From Maricaulis parjimensis (GTDB lineage Bacteria > Pseudomonadota > Alphaproteobacteria > Caulobacterales > Maricaulaceae): 64,000 nt of DNA. Every line of letters starts with the position of its first letter. Position 1 is the stretch's first letter. Below the pieces are notes generated by a model. It did not search any database. It saw nothing but the letters and a program-made list of their open reading frames with translations, and was not told where the DNA came from. Location of the stretch: the NCBI RefSeq assembly GCF_016817355.1, contig NZ_JADOTT010000009.1:51002-115001 (forward strand), in the 5' to 3' direction. A program made the position numbers and the translations under genes. Shown here piece by piece: positions 18,438 through 27,451 of this stretch.

Positions 18438-19978
18438 GCGTTGCTGGCGGCCGGACGGGTCCGGCCCTGGCGGCGCGGCGGGCGATGGCCACCGGCACCC
18501 TGGCCCGGCTGGCCATGAGCGTGACGCTCACCCGATTTCTGGCCACCGCGATGTCCGCCCTTATGCCCCCCCGGCTTGCCGCCGGATTTGTGCGCCGGCT
18601 TGCCCGGCCGGGCGCCGCGCTCGCCCTGGGGACGATCTTCGCGCTGACCGCGGGCTTCACTCTGCTGACGCTCCTCGCGAGGCTGGCTATCCTTTGACCA
18701 GCTCGGCTTGCCCTTGTCCTTGTTGCGCGGCTTGCTGTTCCCGCGCGCCTTGACCGAAACCTGGCCATTGGACGGGCCACGGCGATTGCGCGGCTTCTTG
18801 GCCTTGGAGGCCGCCGGAACCGCATTCTTAGCCTCGGCGTAGAAATCCTCTTCCTCGCCGACAATGCCCTTGTCGAGCTCGATCCCGGTCAGGCGTTCGA
18901 TATCGCACAGATATTCGTACTCGGTCGGGTCACAGAAGGAGACGGCGATCCCGTTCTTGCCGGCGCGGGCGGTGCGGCCGATCCGGTGAACATAGCTCTC
19001 CGGAATATTGGGCAGCTCGTAATTCACGACATGGGAGACATCATCGACATCAATGCCGCGCGCGGCGATGTCGGTCGCCACGAGGATTTTCATCGAGCCG
19101 TCCTTGAAGCCCTGCAACGCCTTGACGCGCTGGCCCTGGGTCTTGTCGCCATGGATGGCCGCGGATTTCAGCCCGTACTGGACGAGGATCTTGTTGACCT
19201 TGTCAGCACCGCGCTTGGTGCGGGTGAAGACGATGGCGCGCTCCATGTCCTTGGCACCGAGCACGGAGAGGAGCAGGTCCTTCTTGGCATTCTTCGGCGT
19301 CAGGATGGCGGACTGGGTGATGCGCTCGATCGGGCGGGAGACCGGCGCCACGGAAATCCGCTGGGGATCCGTGAGCAGGTCTTCGGCCAGTTTCTTGATC
19401 TGCGGCGGCATGGTGGCGGAGAGCAGCGCCGTCTGGCGATCTTGCGGGATCATGGACACGACTTCCCGGATGGCCGGGAAGAAGCCCAGATCAAGCATCT
19501 GGTCGGCCTCGTCGAGCACGAGGGTCTTGACCTCGTCCAGACGCAGGGCCCGCTGCTTTACCAGGTCCAGGAGACGGCCCGGCGTCGCCACGATGACGTC
19601 AACGCCGCGCGCCACGACCTTGATCTGCGGGCCGATCTTGAGCCCCCCGACCACCAGGGCCGAGGACAGGCGCATATGGGCGGAATAATTCTGCAGGTTC
19701 TCGCGGATCTGCGCGGAGAGTTCGCGCGTCGGCGAGAGGATCAGGGCCCGGCAGGTCTTCGGTGCCGGGCGTTTGGGCAGGTTTGCGAGATTGTGCAGGA
19801 TGGGCAGGACAAAGGCTGCCGTCTTGCCGGTGCCCGTCTGGGCAATGCCGAGCACATCGCGGCCGCCCAGCAGGGCGGGAATGGTTTCAGCCTGGATCGG
19901 GGTCGGTTCGTTATAGCCCGCATCATCGAGGGCACGCAGAATCGGGTCGGCCAGGCCGAGTTCGGAAAACTGGGTCAA
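18434..19978 (-). CDS. DEAD-box RNA helicase, RhlE type
   Basis: ATP-dependent RNA helicase of 514 residues, probably in ribosome assembly or mRNA turnover. In order: a Q-motif region (NEPTPIQAETIPALLGGRDV), Walker A AQTGTGKT, PTRELSAQI, TPGRLLDL, DEAD, SAT, and C-terminal ARGIDVDDVSHVVNYELP and HRIGRTARAG. From about residue 395 a basic, low-complexity Arg/Gly/Lys/Gln/His tail, typical of RhlE proteins, should bind RNA. The start codon is TTG at 19978: an in-frame stop lies upstream at 20024-20026 with no ATG between, and the Q-motif demands this N-terminus. The stop shares CTAG with the EAL gene. Confidence 0.93.
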   Translation of the reverse strand: MTQFSELGLADPILRALDDAGYNEPTPIQAETIPALLGGRDVLGIAQTGTGKTAAFVLPILHNLANLPKRPAPKTCRALILSPTRELSAQIRENLQNYSAHMRLSSALVVGGLKIGPQIKVVARGVDVIVATPGRLLDLVKQRALRLDEVKTLVLDEADQMLDLGFFPAIREVVSMIPQDRQTALLSATMPPQIKKLAEDLLTDPQRISVAPVSRPIERITQSAILTPKNAKKDLLLSVLGAKDMERAIVFTRTKRGADKVNKILVQYGLKSAAIHGDKTQGQRVKALQGFKDGSMKILVATDIAARGIDVDDVSHVVNYELPNIPESYVHRIGRTARAGKNGIAVSFCDPTEYEYLCDIERLTGIELDKGIVGEEEDFYAEAKNAVPAASKAKKPRNRRGPSNGQVSVKARGNSKPRNKDKGKPSWSKDSQPREERQQSEARGQREDRPQGERGARPGKPAHKSGGKPGGHKGGHRGGQKSGERHAHGQPGQGAGGHRPPRRQGRTRPAASNA

Positions 19979-20235
19979 ATATTCAAATCTTTCAAAACAC
20001 CGCGCACGGCCAAGCCGTGGCAGTTATGGGTCATTCAAAGGAAGCTTGCGTAGATCAGCCGCCGGTTCGTCGACGCCTTCCTGGCGCCCGAGGTGGCAGG
20101 ATCGATACGCGCTGGAATCAGCGGAAAGTCTCGCCAACATCGCGCCGGTCGCCCCTGAAAGGGCCTACACACCGGCTGGATGTGAGCTCCGTGTGTCACG
20201 TTTCATGCTGCAGCGCAACTTATATCGCGGACAGG

Positions 20236-21246
20236 TCAGGCCGCGTCGTCGGAAGAGTTCGCCGGCCGGAAACGGCGCCAGGCCCAGAAACCGCCGCCGC
20301 CCAGAACCAGAACCCCAAGCCCGCCCAGCAGCCAGACGAGCAGGCCCGGCCCGCTCTCGGACTGGCCTTCGACCGCCCGCAGCAATTCCGTGGACACGGC
20401 CTCGGCCTCATTGGCCTCACGCAGCTCGGTGCCCAGCGCATTGCCGATTTCCGCCAGCTGCAGCCAGCCCGCATCGCCGCCCTCCAGGCCCAGCGTGATC
20501 AATTGACCGCGCATGCCGCCGAGCGGCTCGATCAGGACGATCTCCAACGCCTTGTAGCCATGCCACTGGTTTTCCGGCCAATTATTCGTGTCATTCACGC
20601 CGATCCGGACCGGCGCGCTGGTGACATTGACATAGCGCATACCGTTCCAGCCGCCCGGGCTGTTGGGACTGGCATAGAGCAGTTCGCCATCCAGGCTTTC
20701 CACCCGGATCAGCGGACCGGGATAGGCGCTGCGCCAGGCATGCAGCTGGATGCCCAACACACCGGAGCGCGGCGGATCGACCTGGAACCAGTCCCAGTCA
20801 TTCTGGGAGAGACGGACGATCCGGTTGAAGGGCAGGTCGATCTCAACAGCCTCATCCGGCCGGTCATTGGGCTCGAACGCGTCATTGGGCGGACCGGCAC
20901 TGATCCGGCCCTGGATGCGCCCTGCGACCGGATCGGAGCCGCCATTGGCGACTAGTTCCAGATCGTGACGCCCCGGTCCCAGGACGAGAAACTCAGTCAG
21001 CTGCTTGGTTTCGTCCGTGTCGCCGGGTTGCGCGATCCGCACGGCGGTGATGGCTTCATCGCCAGCGAACACATCGAACCGCAACAGGGCCGCCGCGTCG
21101 AGCTGGACCCGGACACGGGTCGGGGTTTCGGCGTCAAATTCCAGCTCGATGATTTCATTGACCGGGACCCGGGTCTGGGCGATGGCCGGACCCTGGCTGG
21201 TCAGGATCAGGAGGAGCGCGGCGAGGCTGGGCAGAAGATCACGCAT
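20236..21246 (-). CDS. envelope protein with PPC-type domain and C-terminal membrane anchor
   Basis: A 336-residue protein of unknown role. An N-terminal signal peptide (MRDLLPSLAALLLILTS, likely cut after AIAQ) is followed by beta-rich sequence. One stretch (DAFEPNDRPDEAVEIDLPF, then DWDWFQVDPPRSGVLGIQL) fits the bacterial pre-peptidase C-terminal (PPC) fold often found on secreted enzymes. Near the C-terminus, about residues 300-322 form a single transmembrane helix followed by WRRFRP, giving a periplasmic protein anchored by its tail. The ATG overlaps the stop of the 1420-residue gene (TGATG), so the two are translationally coupled. Confidence 0.8.
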   Translation of the reverse strand: MRDLLPSLAALLLILTSQGPAIAQTRVPVNEIIELEFDAETPTRVRVQLDAAALLRFDVFAGDEAITAVRIAQPGDTDETKQLTEFLVLGPGRHDLELVANGGSDPVAGRIQGRISAGPPNDAFEPNDRPDEAVEIDLPFNRIVRLSQNDWDWFQVDPPRSGVLGIQLHAWRSAYPGPLIRVESLDGELLYASPNSPGGWNGMRYVNVTSAPVRIGVNDTNNWPENQWHGYKALEIVLIEPLGGMRGQLITLGLEGGDAGWLQLAEIGNALGTELREANEAEAVSTELLRAVEGQSESGPGLLVWLLGGLGVLVLGGGGFWAWRRFRPANSSDDAA

Positions 21247-24200
21247 CAGCCCTGCTCCGGATCAGCATTGGAGACGGCTTCCCCCACCCGGCGGCGGGCG
21301 GTCGGAAGATCGGTCAGACCGTTGCGGGCCGCACCGGCCAGATTGCGCACCCGGTCCAGCGAGGCCTGGCCCTGGGTGGCCGAGCCGACTTCGGTCCGGG
21401 TTTCACTGGGGCGGCTATTGATCCCCCATCGCCAGCCGGAGGTCTGGGTGCGGCCGTAATAGACGCCATAATCCTTGACCTCATAGATGTTCAGGCAACG
21501 GCCATCCGGCAGGGCCCGTTCGGAGAAACTGTGCTCGACCAGGGTGATCCGGTCGAGATGGCGGCCCCCATCGCGAACGTCCACGGCATAGCCGGACCAG
21601 CTGTCCGCGCGGCAATTCACGGCCGGGCGCGGCGCGTCAGCCACTTCGGTTTCCGGCAGGGGTGCCGAATCCGGGGCTTCATGGCGGGCCAGCACGGCCT
21701 CCAGATCGCGGATCGCCGAGGTGACATTGCCATCGCAGGTCTCCGCGCCATCGGTGAAACTGGCATAGCGCCAGGCCTGCGCCCGCGGGTCGGCGCCATG
21801 GGTGAACATGCCCCGGGCGACATCATGGGCGGCGGCCAGCGGCGTGGAATCATAGGGCGAGACCGACACCAGGAATTCCCGGATCGAGTCGGCATCGCGG
21901 GTGAATTGGCGGGTGGTGAAACCACTGCACCCGCTGAACGCCACGGCGGCATATTCGATCACCTCATCCTCGGGCAGATTGGCAAAGCTCTGGGTGATGC
22001 CGTCGCGGGCAAATTCCATACGGCCCTGCTCGCCCATGGAACCGGACCCGTCCAGGATAATGAGGAAGGACAAGGCTGGTGCTTCGCCCAGCCGGTGCCA
22101 GAGATCGGGGCCGCCAGTGGCCGTTGTCTGGCCGCCGCGCTGCGCTTCCAGACCATCCCAATAGGCACCACTGCGCCAGTCAGCAGGCGGGCGGATGAGG
22201 GCGACACTGGCCGGATCGGCGTCCAGAAGACGGCCTTCGATGGACACGCTGACCTGAAGGTCACCGTTCTCGTCACGCAGGCTGGCCGCTTCGGCCAGAT
22301 CGAACCGGCCCTGCCAGTCGCGTCCCTCCCCGCGCATCTGCGCCGTGGCACCGCCGACCGTCACACTGGGCTGCGTGTCCAGATCATCGGAGAAACGCAG
22401 GCGCAGACGCCCCTCCCCGGTCTCGGACACGGCGCGGGCGACATCGACATCGAGTGTGCGGACCGGACCGCCCAGCGCGGCCGTGGTCAGCTGACGCTCG
22501 GCGTCGAGATCGGGACCGCCGGTCCATTGAGCGGAATAGACCGTGCCGCCTCCGGCACGCACGGCAATGCGGTCCAGCACGACGGGGATATGGTCAAAGA
22601 GGAGCTGATGATCCCGGTCCGGATCCGGCCCGGTGGTGTCGGGATTGCCATCCGTCCAGGCGCCGCGGCGCGAACGGACGCTGATTTCCAGCGGCATGGG
22701 CCCGCGCAGGGCGTCATAGGCCCCGCCATCCGGCACATCCTGGCGGCCACGCCAGCGGCGATTATCCAGCCAGCGGCCCTCCAGCGGCTCACCGCCCAGG
22801 GTGAAGATCTGGCCCTCCGCATCGCGCTCGATATCGGTATCGAAGCTGATCTCGATGGTCAGGGACAGGCCGGGGCCGACAGGACGGAAAGCCGGATCGA
22901 CCGGGTCGTCTTCCTCGGCATCCGGGGTGGAGAACAGGCTGGTGGCGGACACGTCTTCCAGGGGCGGATCCGGCGGGCGGCTATAGGCATAGACCGGGAT
23001 ATCCTCGCCACGCGCCTCCACGGTCAACCGCGCCACACGCGGCGGCTCGACCAGGCGGCGGACCACGAAACTGCCGACACTGTTGAGGCCGGGATCGGTT
23101 TCCACGGCACCGGCCCGCGACACGAAGAGGCTGGCTTCGCTGACCCGTTCGGACTGGCTGCCCGGACTGTCGCGGAAGGGAATGTCGGAGAAGACATCCT
23201 CGATGCGGAATTGGATGCGCGTATCGCTCCAGCTGACGATATCGGTCACCGTTACGGTATCGCTGCCATCCGGGCGCTGGCCCAGGCGCAGCGTGCCCGG
23301 CTGATCGCCGAAATGACGGCCGCGGATTTCCAGCGTGTCGCGCGTATCCTCGATCTCCAGCACGACGCGCTGTTCGGCGAGATCGGCATCACCCAGCGCA
23401 TCGACGACGGGCGTCGCATCGCACCAATTGGCCACGGACTGCATGGACAGGCCTTCAGGCGTCAGGGCAAAGGCAGAGGCGGCGTCATTGGAGAAATCCC
23501 AGCTGACATAGCCCGGATGCAGGGTCTCCAGATCATCGCCGCCGAAACCGGGCGCGGACCAGCTGGAGCGGCTGAGACGGCACAGGGGTTCGGTCTGCTG
23601 GCGGCTGCCATTAAGTTCGACGAAAGCGTGTTCGGTGATGCCGGTCCCGTCATCGGTTTGCGAATAGATGCGCTGGGCCAGGATGCGGCAGGTGGCGCGC
23701 TCGGCCGGGTCGGCGGACCGGCGCAGGCGCTGCAGCAATTCCTCGGACCGGCCGCAAAAATAATCGGCATGGGAGCGGTTGAAGAAGCCAAACACCGTCT
23801 CCGCATCGCGGCCCCGCGGGTCCCGGTCCGGCAGCGTCGTCAGGGATGTGGGCTCCAGATAGCTGGCAATGGAATAGGCATCGCCCGTGGGGACATTCAT
23901 CAAACGCCCCATGCCGCCCTGGGCCAGGTTCAGCCCGTCCGGATCAACAAAAGCGGCCATCCGGGCCCGGACATAGATGCGGGTCACGGAGAGCGTGTCA
24001 TTGCGCGAATAGACAAAGCCGCGGATCTCCGGCGGCAAATCTTCCAGCGTGGCATTGCCGGTCACTTCATTGATGACATTGCCGATGCGGAAGCCGGCCT
24101 GGGCCATGGTGGACACGGCCCCAGCCACGCCGAATTCCGGCCCCATGCCCATGACGATGGCTTCATTCGTCGCCCAGGCGTTGAAACAGCCCGGCCCGAC

Positions 24201-25508
24201 CGTGCCGGCATCGGCGGTGAGCGCCACCGCGTCCAACCCGTAACCGCTGCCATTCGTCCCGAAGGCCCGGATCACTTCGGCAAAACCGGCGCTGGAGCAA
24301 TTCATCAGCTCGGCATATTGCTGCTGCACCGGCAGGGCCGTTTCCGAATTGTATTCCATCAGGAAATTGCCCGGCAGGCTGACCCGCGCGGCATAGCGGC
24401 CACGCTGCATGTCATAGGCGCGATAATCGCCAACGCCGGGATATTCCTCATCCGAATTGGGGCGGCGCCAATGACCGATCTGCAGGCTGACCGCCGGCGG
24501 TGTCGCATTCTCGTCGACCAGGCCGACCTGTTTGCCCAGCCAGTTGATCGCGCGGCGGCCCAGATTGACGACCGTATTGGTGACCCCGACTTCCGGGGAA
24601 GACAGGGCATCGGGGATGTGGGCGACCGACTGGTAGCCATGGATGATGCCGGTAAAGGCCCCGGCCATGAGGGCACGGGTCGGATCCAGGGCAATGCCGC
24701 TGGCATCGTATTCCGGCGAACCCCACCGTTCGAACATGTGGCCCAGAGCCCAGCGGTCCTGCAGGAAGTGCTGGGCATAGCCCTCATAGGCCAGCGCCTC
24801 CATCTCCGCTTCGCGGATGACGTCGCGATAGGCTGCCAGATTGGCCGGGTCGGCGGCGATCCGCTCCCGCAGGGTCCGGGCGCGGGCGGCAAGGTCGAGG
24901 GCCGCCGCGTGCAGGCGCAGATAGGAGCGCGTTGCCTGGGAGCCGAAATGGGAGGCGTTGAACCCGCCGCCCTGCCAATAGGTATAATTGTGGCAGCCCG
25001 CTGGCGTGCCCGCCGGCATCTGGCCATTGGGCAGAGGCGGGCACAGCTCATTCATGTTGATCCAGTCATAGATCGTGTAGCTGAAGTCCGGGATGCCGGC
25101 GAAATTGGTCGCGCCCGGCACGGTGCGCTGGGGCAGTCCCATGACATCGGCCGGGTCCCAGTTGGACCGCTGGCGCCGCGCGCCAATGTCGGAGCGGAAA
25201 TAGCCGGTCGACAGATCATTGACGATCAGCGGATCGTCCTGCTGGAAGCCCCAGGGCGCATTGGGCGCAACCCGGTTCAGCGCGTGCTGGGCCAGCCAGG
25301 CATGCTCATTCTCGCGGCAATTCTGCAGCAGGCTGCCATGGCAGAAATAGATGCCATGCCATTTGTCGAGATCGCTGACATGGCCGCGAATGGCCCCGGC
25401 CCGCGGCGATTCCTTGGTGTCATAGGCCGGCAGGACACAGAGCAGCAGGCCGGACAGGACGAGGCCTTTCAGCCAGCGTGTCGCAGATTTCAGTCTTGGG
25501 GCGCGCAC
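21246..25508 (-). CDS. giant secreted protein: zinc PLC/P1-nuclease-like + IPT/TIG + vWA
   Basis: A 1420-residue protein not matching any named system I know. A signal segment (RWLKGLVLSGLLLCVLPA) leads it out of the cytoplasm. The N-terminal part has EHAWLAQHAL and HFLQDRWALGH, where His247, Asp251 and His257 reproduce the H-x3-D-x5-H zinc spacing of phospholipase C/P1-nuclease folds; the last zinc ligands are not clear. At about 705-770 is an IPT/TIG domain (LEIRGRHFGDQPGTLRLG), then several Ig-like beta stretches. At about 1145-1300 lies a vWA domain with full MIDAS: DGSGS at 1153-1157, DSTPLAA, and FTDGAETC. Its start overlaps the upstream 194-codon gene by 19 bases and its stop overlaps the PPC gene. 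Function unknown; a lipase or nuclease with a binding module is one reading. Confidence 0.82.
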   Translation of the reverse strand: MRAPRLKSATRWLKGLVLSGLLLCVLPAYDTKESPRAGAIRGHVSDLDKWHGIYFCHGSLLQNCRENEHAWLAQHALNRVAPNAPWGFQQDDPLIVNDLSTGYFRSDIGARRQRSNWDPADVMGLPQRTVPGATNFAGIPDFSYTIYDWINMNELCPPLPNGQMPAGTPAGCHNYTYWQGGGFNASHFGSQATRSYLRLHAAALDLAARARTLRERIAADPANLAAYRDVIREAEMEALAYEGYAQHFLQDRWALGHMFERWGSPEYDASGIALDPTRALMAGAFTGIIHGYQSVAHIPDALSSPEVGVTNTVVNLGRRAINWLGKQVGLVDENATPPAVSLQIGHWRRPNSDEEYPGVGDYRAYDMQRGRYAARVSLPGNFLMEYNSETALPVQQQYAELMNCSSAGFAEVIRAFGTNGSGYGLDAVALTADAGTVGPGCFNAWATNEAIVMGMGPEFGVAGAVSTMAQAGFRIGNVINEVTGNATLEDLPPEIRGFVYSRNDTLSVTRIYVRARMAAFVDPDGLNLAQGGMGRLMNVPTGDAYSIASYLEPTSLTTLPDRDPRGRDAETVFGFFNRSHADYFCGRSEELLQRLRRSADPAERATCRILAQRIYSQTDDGTGITEHAFVELNGSRQQTEPLCRLSRSSWSAPGFGGDDLETLHPGYVSWDFSNDAASAFALTPEGLSMQSVANWCDATPVVDALGDADLAEQRVVLEIEDTRDTLEIRGRHFGDQPGTLRLGQRPDGSDTVTVTDIVSWSDTRIQFRIEDVFSDIPFRDSPGSQSERVSEASLFVSRAGAVETDPGLNSVGSFVVRRLVEPPRVARLTVEARGEDIPVYAYSRPPDPPLEDVSATSLFSTPDAEEDDPVDPAFRPVGPGLSLTIEISFDTDIERDAEGQIFTLGGEPLEGRWLDNRRWRGRQDVPDGGAYDALRGPMPLEISVRSRRGAWTDGNPDTTGPDPDRDHQLLFDHIPVVLDRIAVRAGGGTVYSAQWTGGPDLDAERQLTTAALGGPVRTLDVDVARAVSETGEGRLRLRFSDDLDTQPSVTVGGATAQMRGEGRDWQGRFDLAEAASLRDENGDLQVSVSIEGRLLDADPASVALIRPPADWRSGAYWDGLEAQRGGQTTATGGPDLWHRLGEAPALSFLIILDGSGSMGEQGRMEFARDGITQSFANLPEDEVIEYAAVAFSGCSGFTTRQFTRDADSIREFLVSVSPYDSTPLAAAHDVARGMFTHGADPRAQAWRYASFTDGAETCDGNVTSAIRDLEAVLARHEAPDSAPLPETEVADAPRPAVNCRADSWSGYAVDVRDGGRHLDRITLVEHSFSERALPDGRCLNIYEVKDYGVYYGRTQTSGWRWGINSRPSETRTEVGSATQGQASLDRVRNLAGAARNGLTDLPTARRRVGEAVSNADPEQG

Positions 25509-26074
25509 CAGGCATCCTCCTCGACGAAGGTTTCAAGGAAGGCGGCGTAGCTCGACTCAAGATCACTGCCCGCGCGGCTTTCGAACCGGTCCCGGCAGGC
25601 TTGCGGACAGCTGGACTGGGCCACGCAGCTGCGCAGACTGCCGGCGCGCGTCGCATCGCTCTCGCCATAGGCGGGCGCCAGACAGGACAGGACCGTGTCC
25701 ATGCACTGGCCCCACTGGGCGATGGAGTCGTCGAGTTCGGGATAGGTCACGGCGAGCAGGGTCAATGCCGTCTCGCTGGCATCACCACCATGGCCGACAG
25801 GAAAGGGTTCGATCAGGACGGGACATTCCGCGCTGCCAGCCTCGCAATCCGGGTCCGGCGTGTAGCTGGCTTCGGCCCAAAGGTCGCTGGGCGGACGGTC
25901 GAAGAATTGCGGGCCGAAAACAAAGCCGGCCCCGGCAAGCCCCAGAAGGAGGATCGCGGCCAGGGCCCAGATCCAGACGGGCCGGGGGGACGCCTTGGCT
26001 TCCACCTCATCCGGCGCAGCATCATCTTGTGAAAGCGTTGTTTCAGTGTCGTTTTCGTCGCGCGGATCCGCCAC
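25490..26074 (-). CDS. unknown bitopic membrane protein with Cys-rich outer domain
   Basis: First gene of the three-gene operon, 194 residues. An acidic cytoplasmic N-terminus (about 32 residues) is followed by one transmembrane helix (WIWALAAILLLGLAGAGFVF). The outer domain has eight cysteines in pairs (PDCEAGSAECPVL, QCMDTVLSCLAP, SCVAQSSCPQACRDR, WCAPQD), suggesting disulfides. It overlaps the next start by 19 bases. I know no family for it; it may anchor or chaperone the 1420-residue partner. Confidence 0.78.
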   Translation of the reverse strand: MADPRDENDTETTLSQDDAAPDEVEAKASPRPVWIWALAAILLLGLAGAGFVFGPQFFDRPPSDLWAEASYTPDPDCEAGSAECPVLIEPFPVGHGGDASETALTLLAVTYPELDDSIAQWGQCMDTVLSCLAPAYGESDATRAGSLRSCVAQSSCPQACRDRFESRAGSDLESSYAAFLETFVEEDAWCAPQD

Positions 26075-26266
26075 GGCTCTCTCCCCTGCCCCGCCAGATA
26101 CCGGGGCTGAACCTACTCACGCGAACAACTCGCTTTATGGTAGCAGGAGAAAAGGACTTGTCGACCGGGGCTGTAGCCCGGGATTGGCTGGACATGGACA
26201 GGCCTTCCCGCGACCCTGGATGCCGCAGCGCACGCTCACATCTCCTGCCGCTAAAGGCCGCCCGGA

Positions 26267-26306
26267 TTGACACACACCCATTTCGACCGAAAATGAACAG
26301 TGTTCA
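26267..26306 (+). promoter_or_regulatory. promoter with TetR-type operator for the hydrolase gene
   Basis: A perfect -35 box TTGACA (26267-26272) is followed, at the -10/+1 position, by the perfect palindrome TGAACA-G-TGTTCA (26294-26306). The -10 (GAAAAT, 26289-26294) is weak. The same operator lies before the TetR gene at 34143-34155, so that TetR protein is the likely repressor. Confidence 0.65.
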
Positions 26307-26325
26307 CACACAGGGTTCCAAGGCC

Positions 26326-27180
26326 ATGACGACCACGCATGCTCCCGATGATCTGGTGATCCATCCGCGCAATCTGCGCTTTGAAGCTGATGAGGCGCAC
26401 CAGCGCTGGTGGCTGAACGGGGATGCCGTGGCGACGGCCTGGCACAATGCCCTCTCCATCACCTTCCCGGCCGGCGAAACCTTCTTCATCGAGAGCGTGC
26501 GGCGCTTCCAGCGCGATGTGCCGGACGAGCTGGCCAAACAGATCAAGGATTTCGCCAAACAGGAAGCCTTCCACACGCGCGAGCACAATGAATTCAATGC
26601 CCGCGTGGAAGCCGATGGCTATGAGATCGCGTCGGAAGTCTCCCGGGTCGAGGAGCGACTGGCTGAGGCCCGCAAACAGCATCCCGTCGCCCAGCTGGCG
26701 ATGACGGTGGCGCTGGAGCATTTCACGGCGATCTTCGCCCATTCCGCGCTGAAAAATCCGGACCTGATGGAAAAGACGGAAGCGGAATCGCAACGCATGT
26801 GGGCCTGGCATGCCATCGAGGAGATTGAGCACAAGAGTGTCGCCTTCGACACCTATGCCCATGTCATGCGCGACGCCCCGGCCCGCAAGCGCTGGAGCAT
26901 TCGCTGCCTGGTCTTCCTCAACGTCTCCCGCAATTTCATCACGAGCCGCTGGATCGAGACACGTCGCCTCCTCGCCCAGGATGGAATCACCGGCTGGTCG
27001 GCCCGCTGGAAACTGCTGGGCTACCTGCTGGGCAAGCCGGGCATTGTCCGGCGGATCATTCTGCCCTGGCTGGCCTTCCTGCGTCCGGGCTTCCACCCCT
27101 GGGATGTCGATGATCGCGAACTGATCGGCGAGGCGCAGGCGCGCTACGGCTTCCAGGATGAGGCGGTCGCGGCGGAATAG
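26326..27180 (+). CDS. PF10118-like metal-dependent hydrolase
   Basis: A 284-residue alpha-helical protein resembling the predicted metal-dependent hydrolase family PF10118, related to ferritin-like di-iron proteins. Candidate metal ligands are in GETFFIESVRRF, DFAKQEAFHTREHNEFN, ALEHFTAIFAHS and WHAIEEIEHKSVAFDTY, giving the repeated Glu and E-x-x-H pattern. An ATG at 26293 would start inside the operator, upstream of the expected transcript start, so I prefer the ATG at 26326 (AAGG box). Members often lie next to TetR-type or lipid-metabolism genes. The substrate is unknown. Confidence 0.8.
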   Translation: MTTTHAPDDLVIHPRNLRFEADEAHQRWWLNGDAVATAWHNALSITFPAGETFFIESVRRFQRDVPDELAKQIKDFAKQEAFHTREHNEFNARVEADGYEIASEVSRVEERLAEARKQHPVAQLAMTVALEHFTAIFAHSALKNPDLMEKTEAESQRMWAWHAIEEIEHKSVAFDTYAHVMRDAPARKRWSIRCLVFLNVSRNFITSRWIETRRLLAQDGITGWSARWKLLGYLLGKPGIVRRIILPWLAFLRPGFHPWDVDDRELIGEAQARYGFQDEAVAAE

Positions 27181-27206
27181 CACCGCACGCCCGAAACCCA
27201 ACCGGA

Positions 27207-27242
27207 AACGAAAACGGCCGCCCCGAAGGAGCGGCCGTTTTT
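27207..27242. terminator. bidirectional terminator between hydrolase gene and tRNA-Asp
   Basis: The 9-bp stem AACGGCCGC / GCGGCCGTT (27213-27221, 27231-27239) has a T-run on the plus side and a run of A (27207-27214) on the other, so it can stop the hydrolase transcript and also the tRNA transcript. Confidence 0.85.
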
Positions 27243-27276
27243 CGTTCTGCCTGCGACCAGATCCTGGAGAAGGAAA

Positions 27277-27353
<77 letters not shown>

Positions 27354-27451
27354 TTAAGCGGCTCGCCGAAGCGAGGTGCGTTGTTTATGGGCAGACCGAT
27401 TTTCGGTCAAGCGGGTTATGCGCGCGATCTGCAGATAATGCAGCGCGATTG

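Noticed and set aside
21531..25550. A 1339-codon open frame antisense to the PLC-vWA gene
   Set aside because: No start context and no recognisable domain; the minus strand has a signal peptide, zinc and MIDAS motifs and overlapping neighbours. Long antisense frames arise from high third-position GC.
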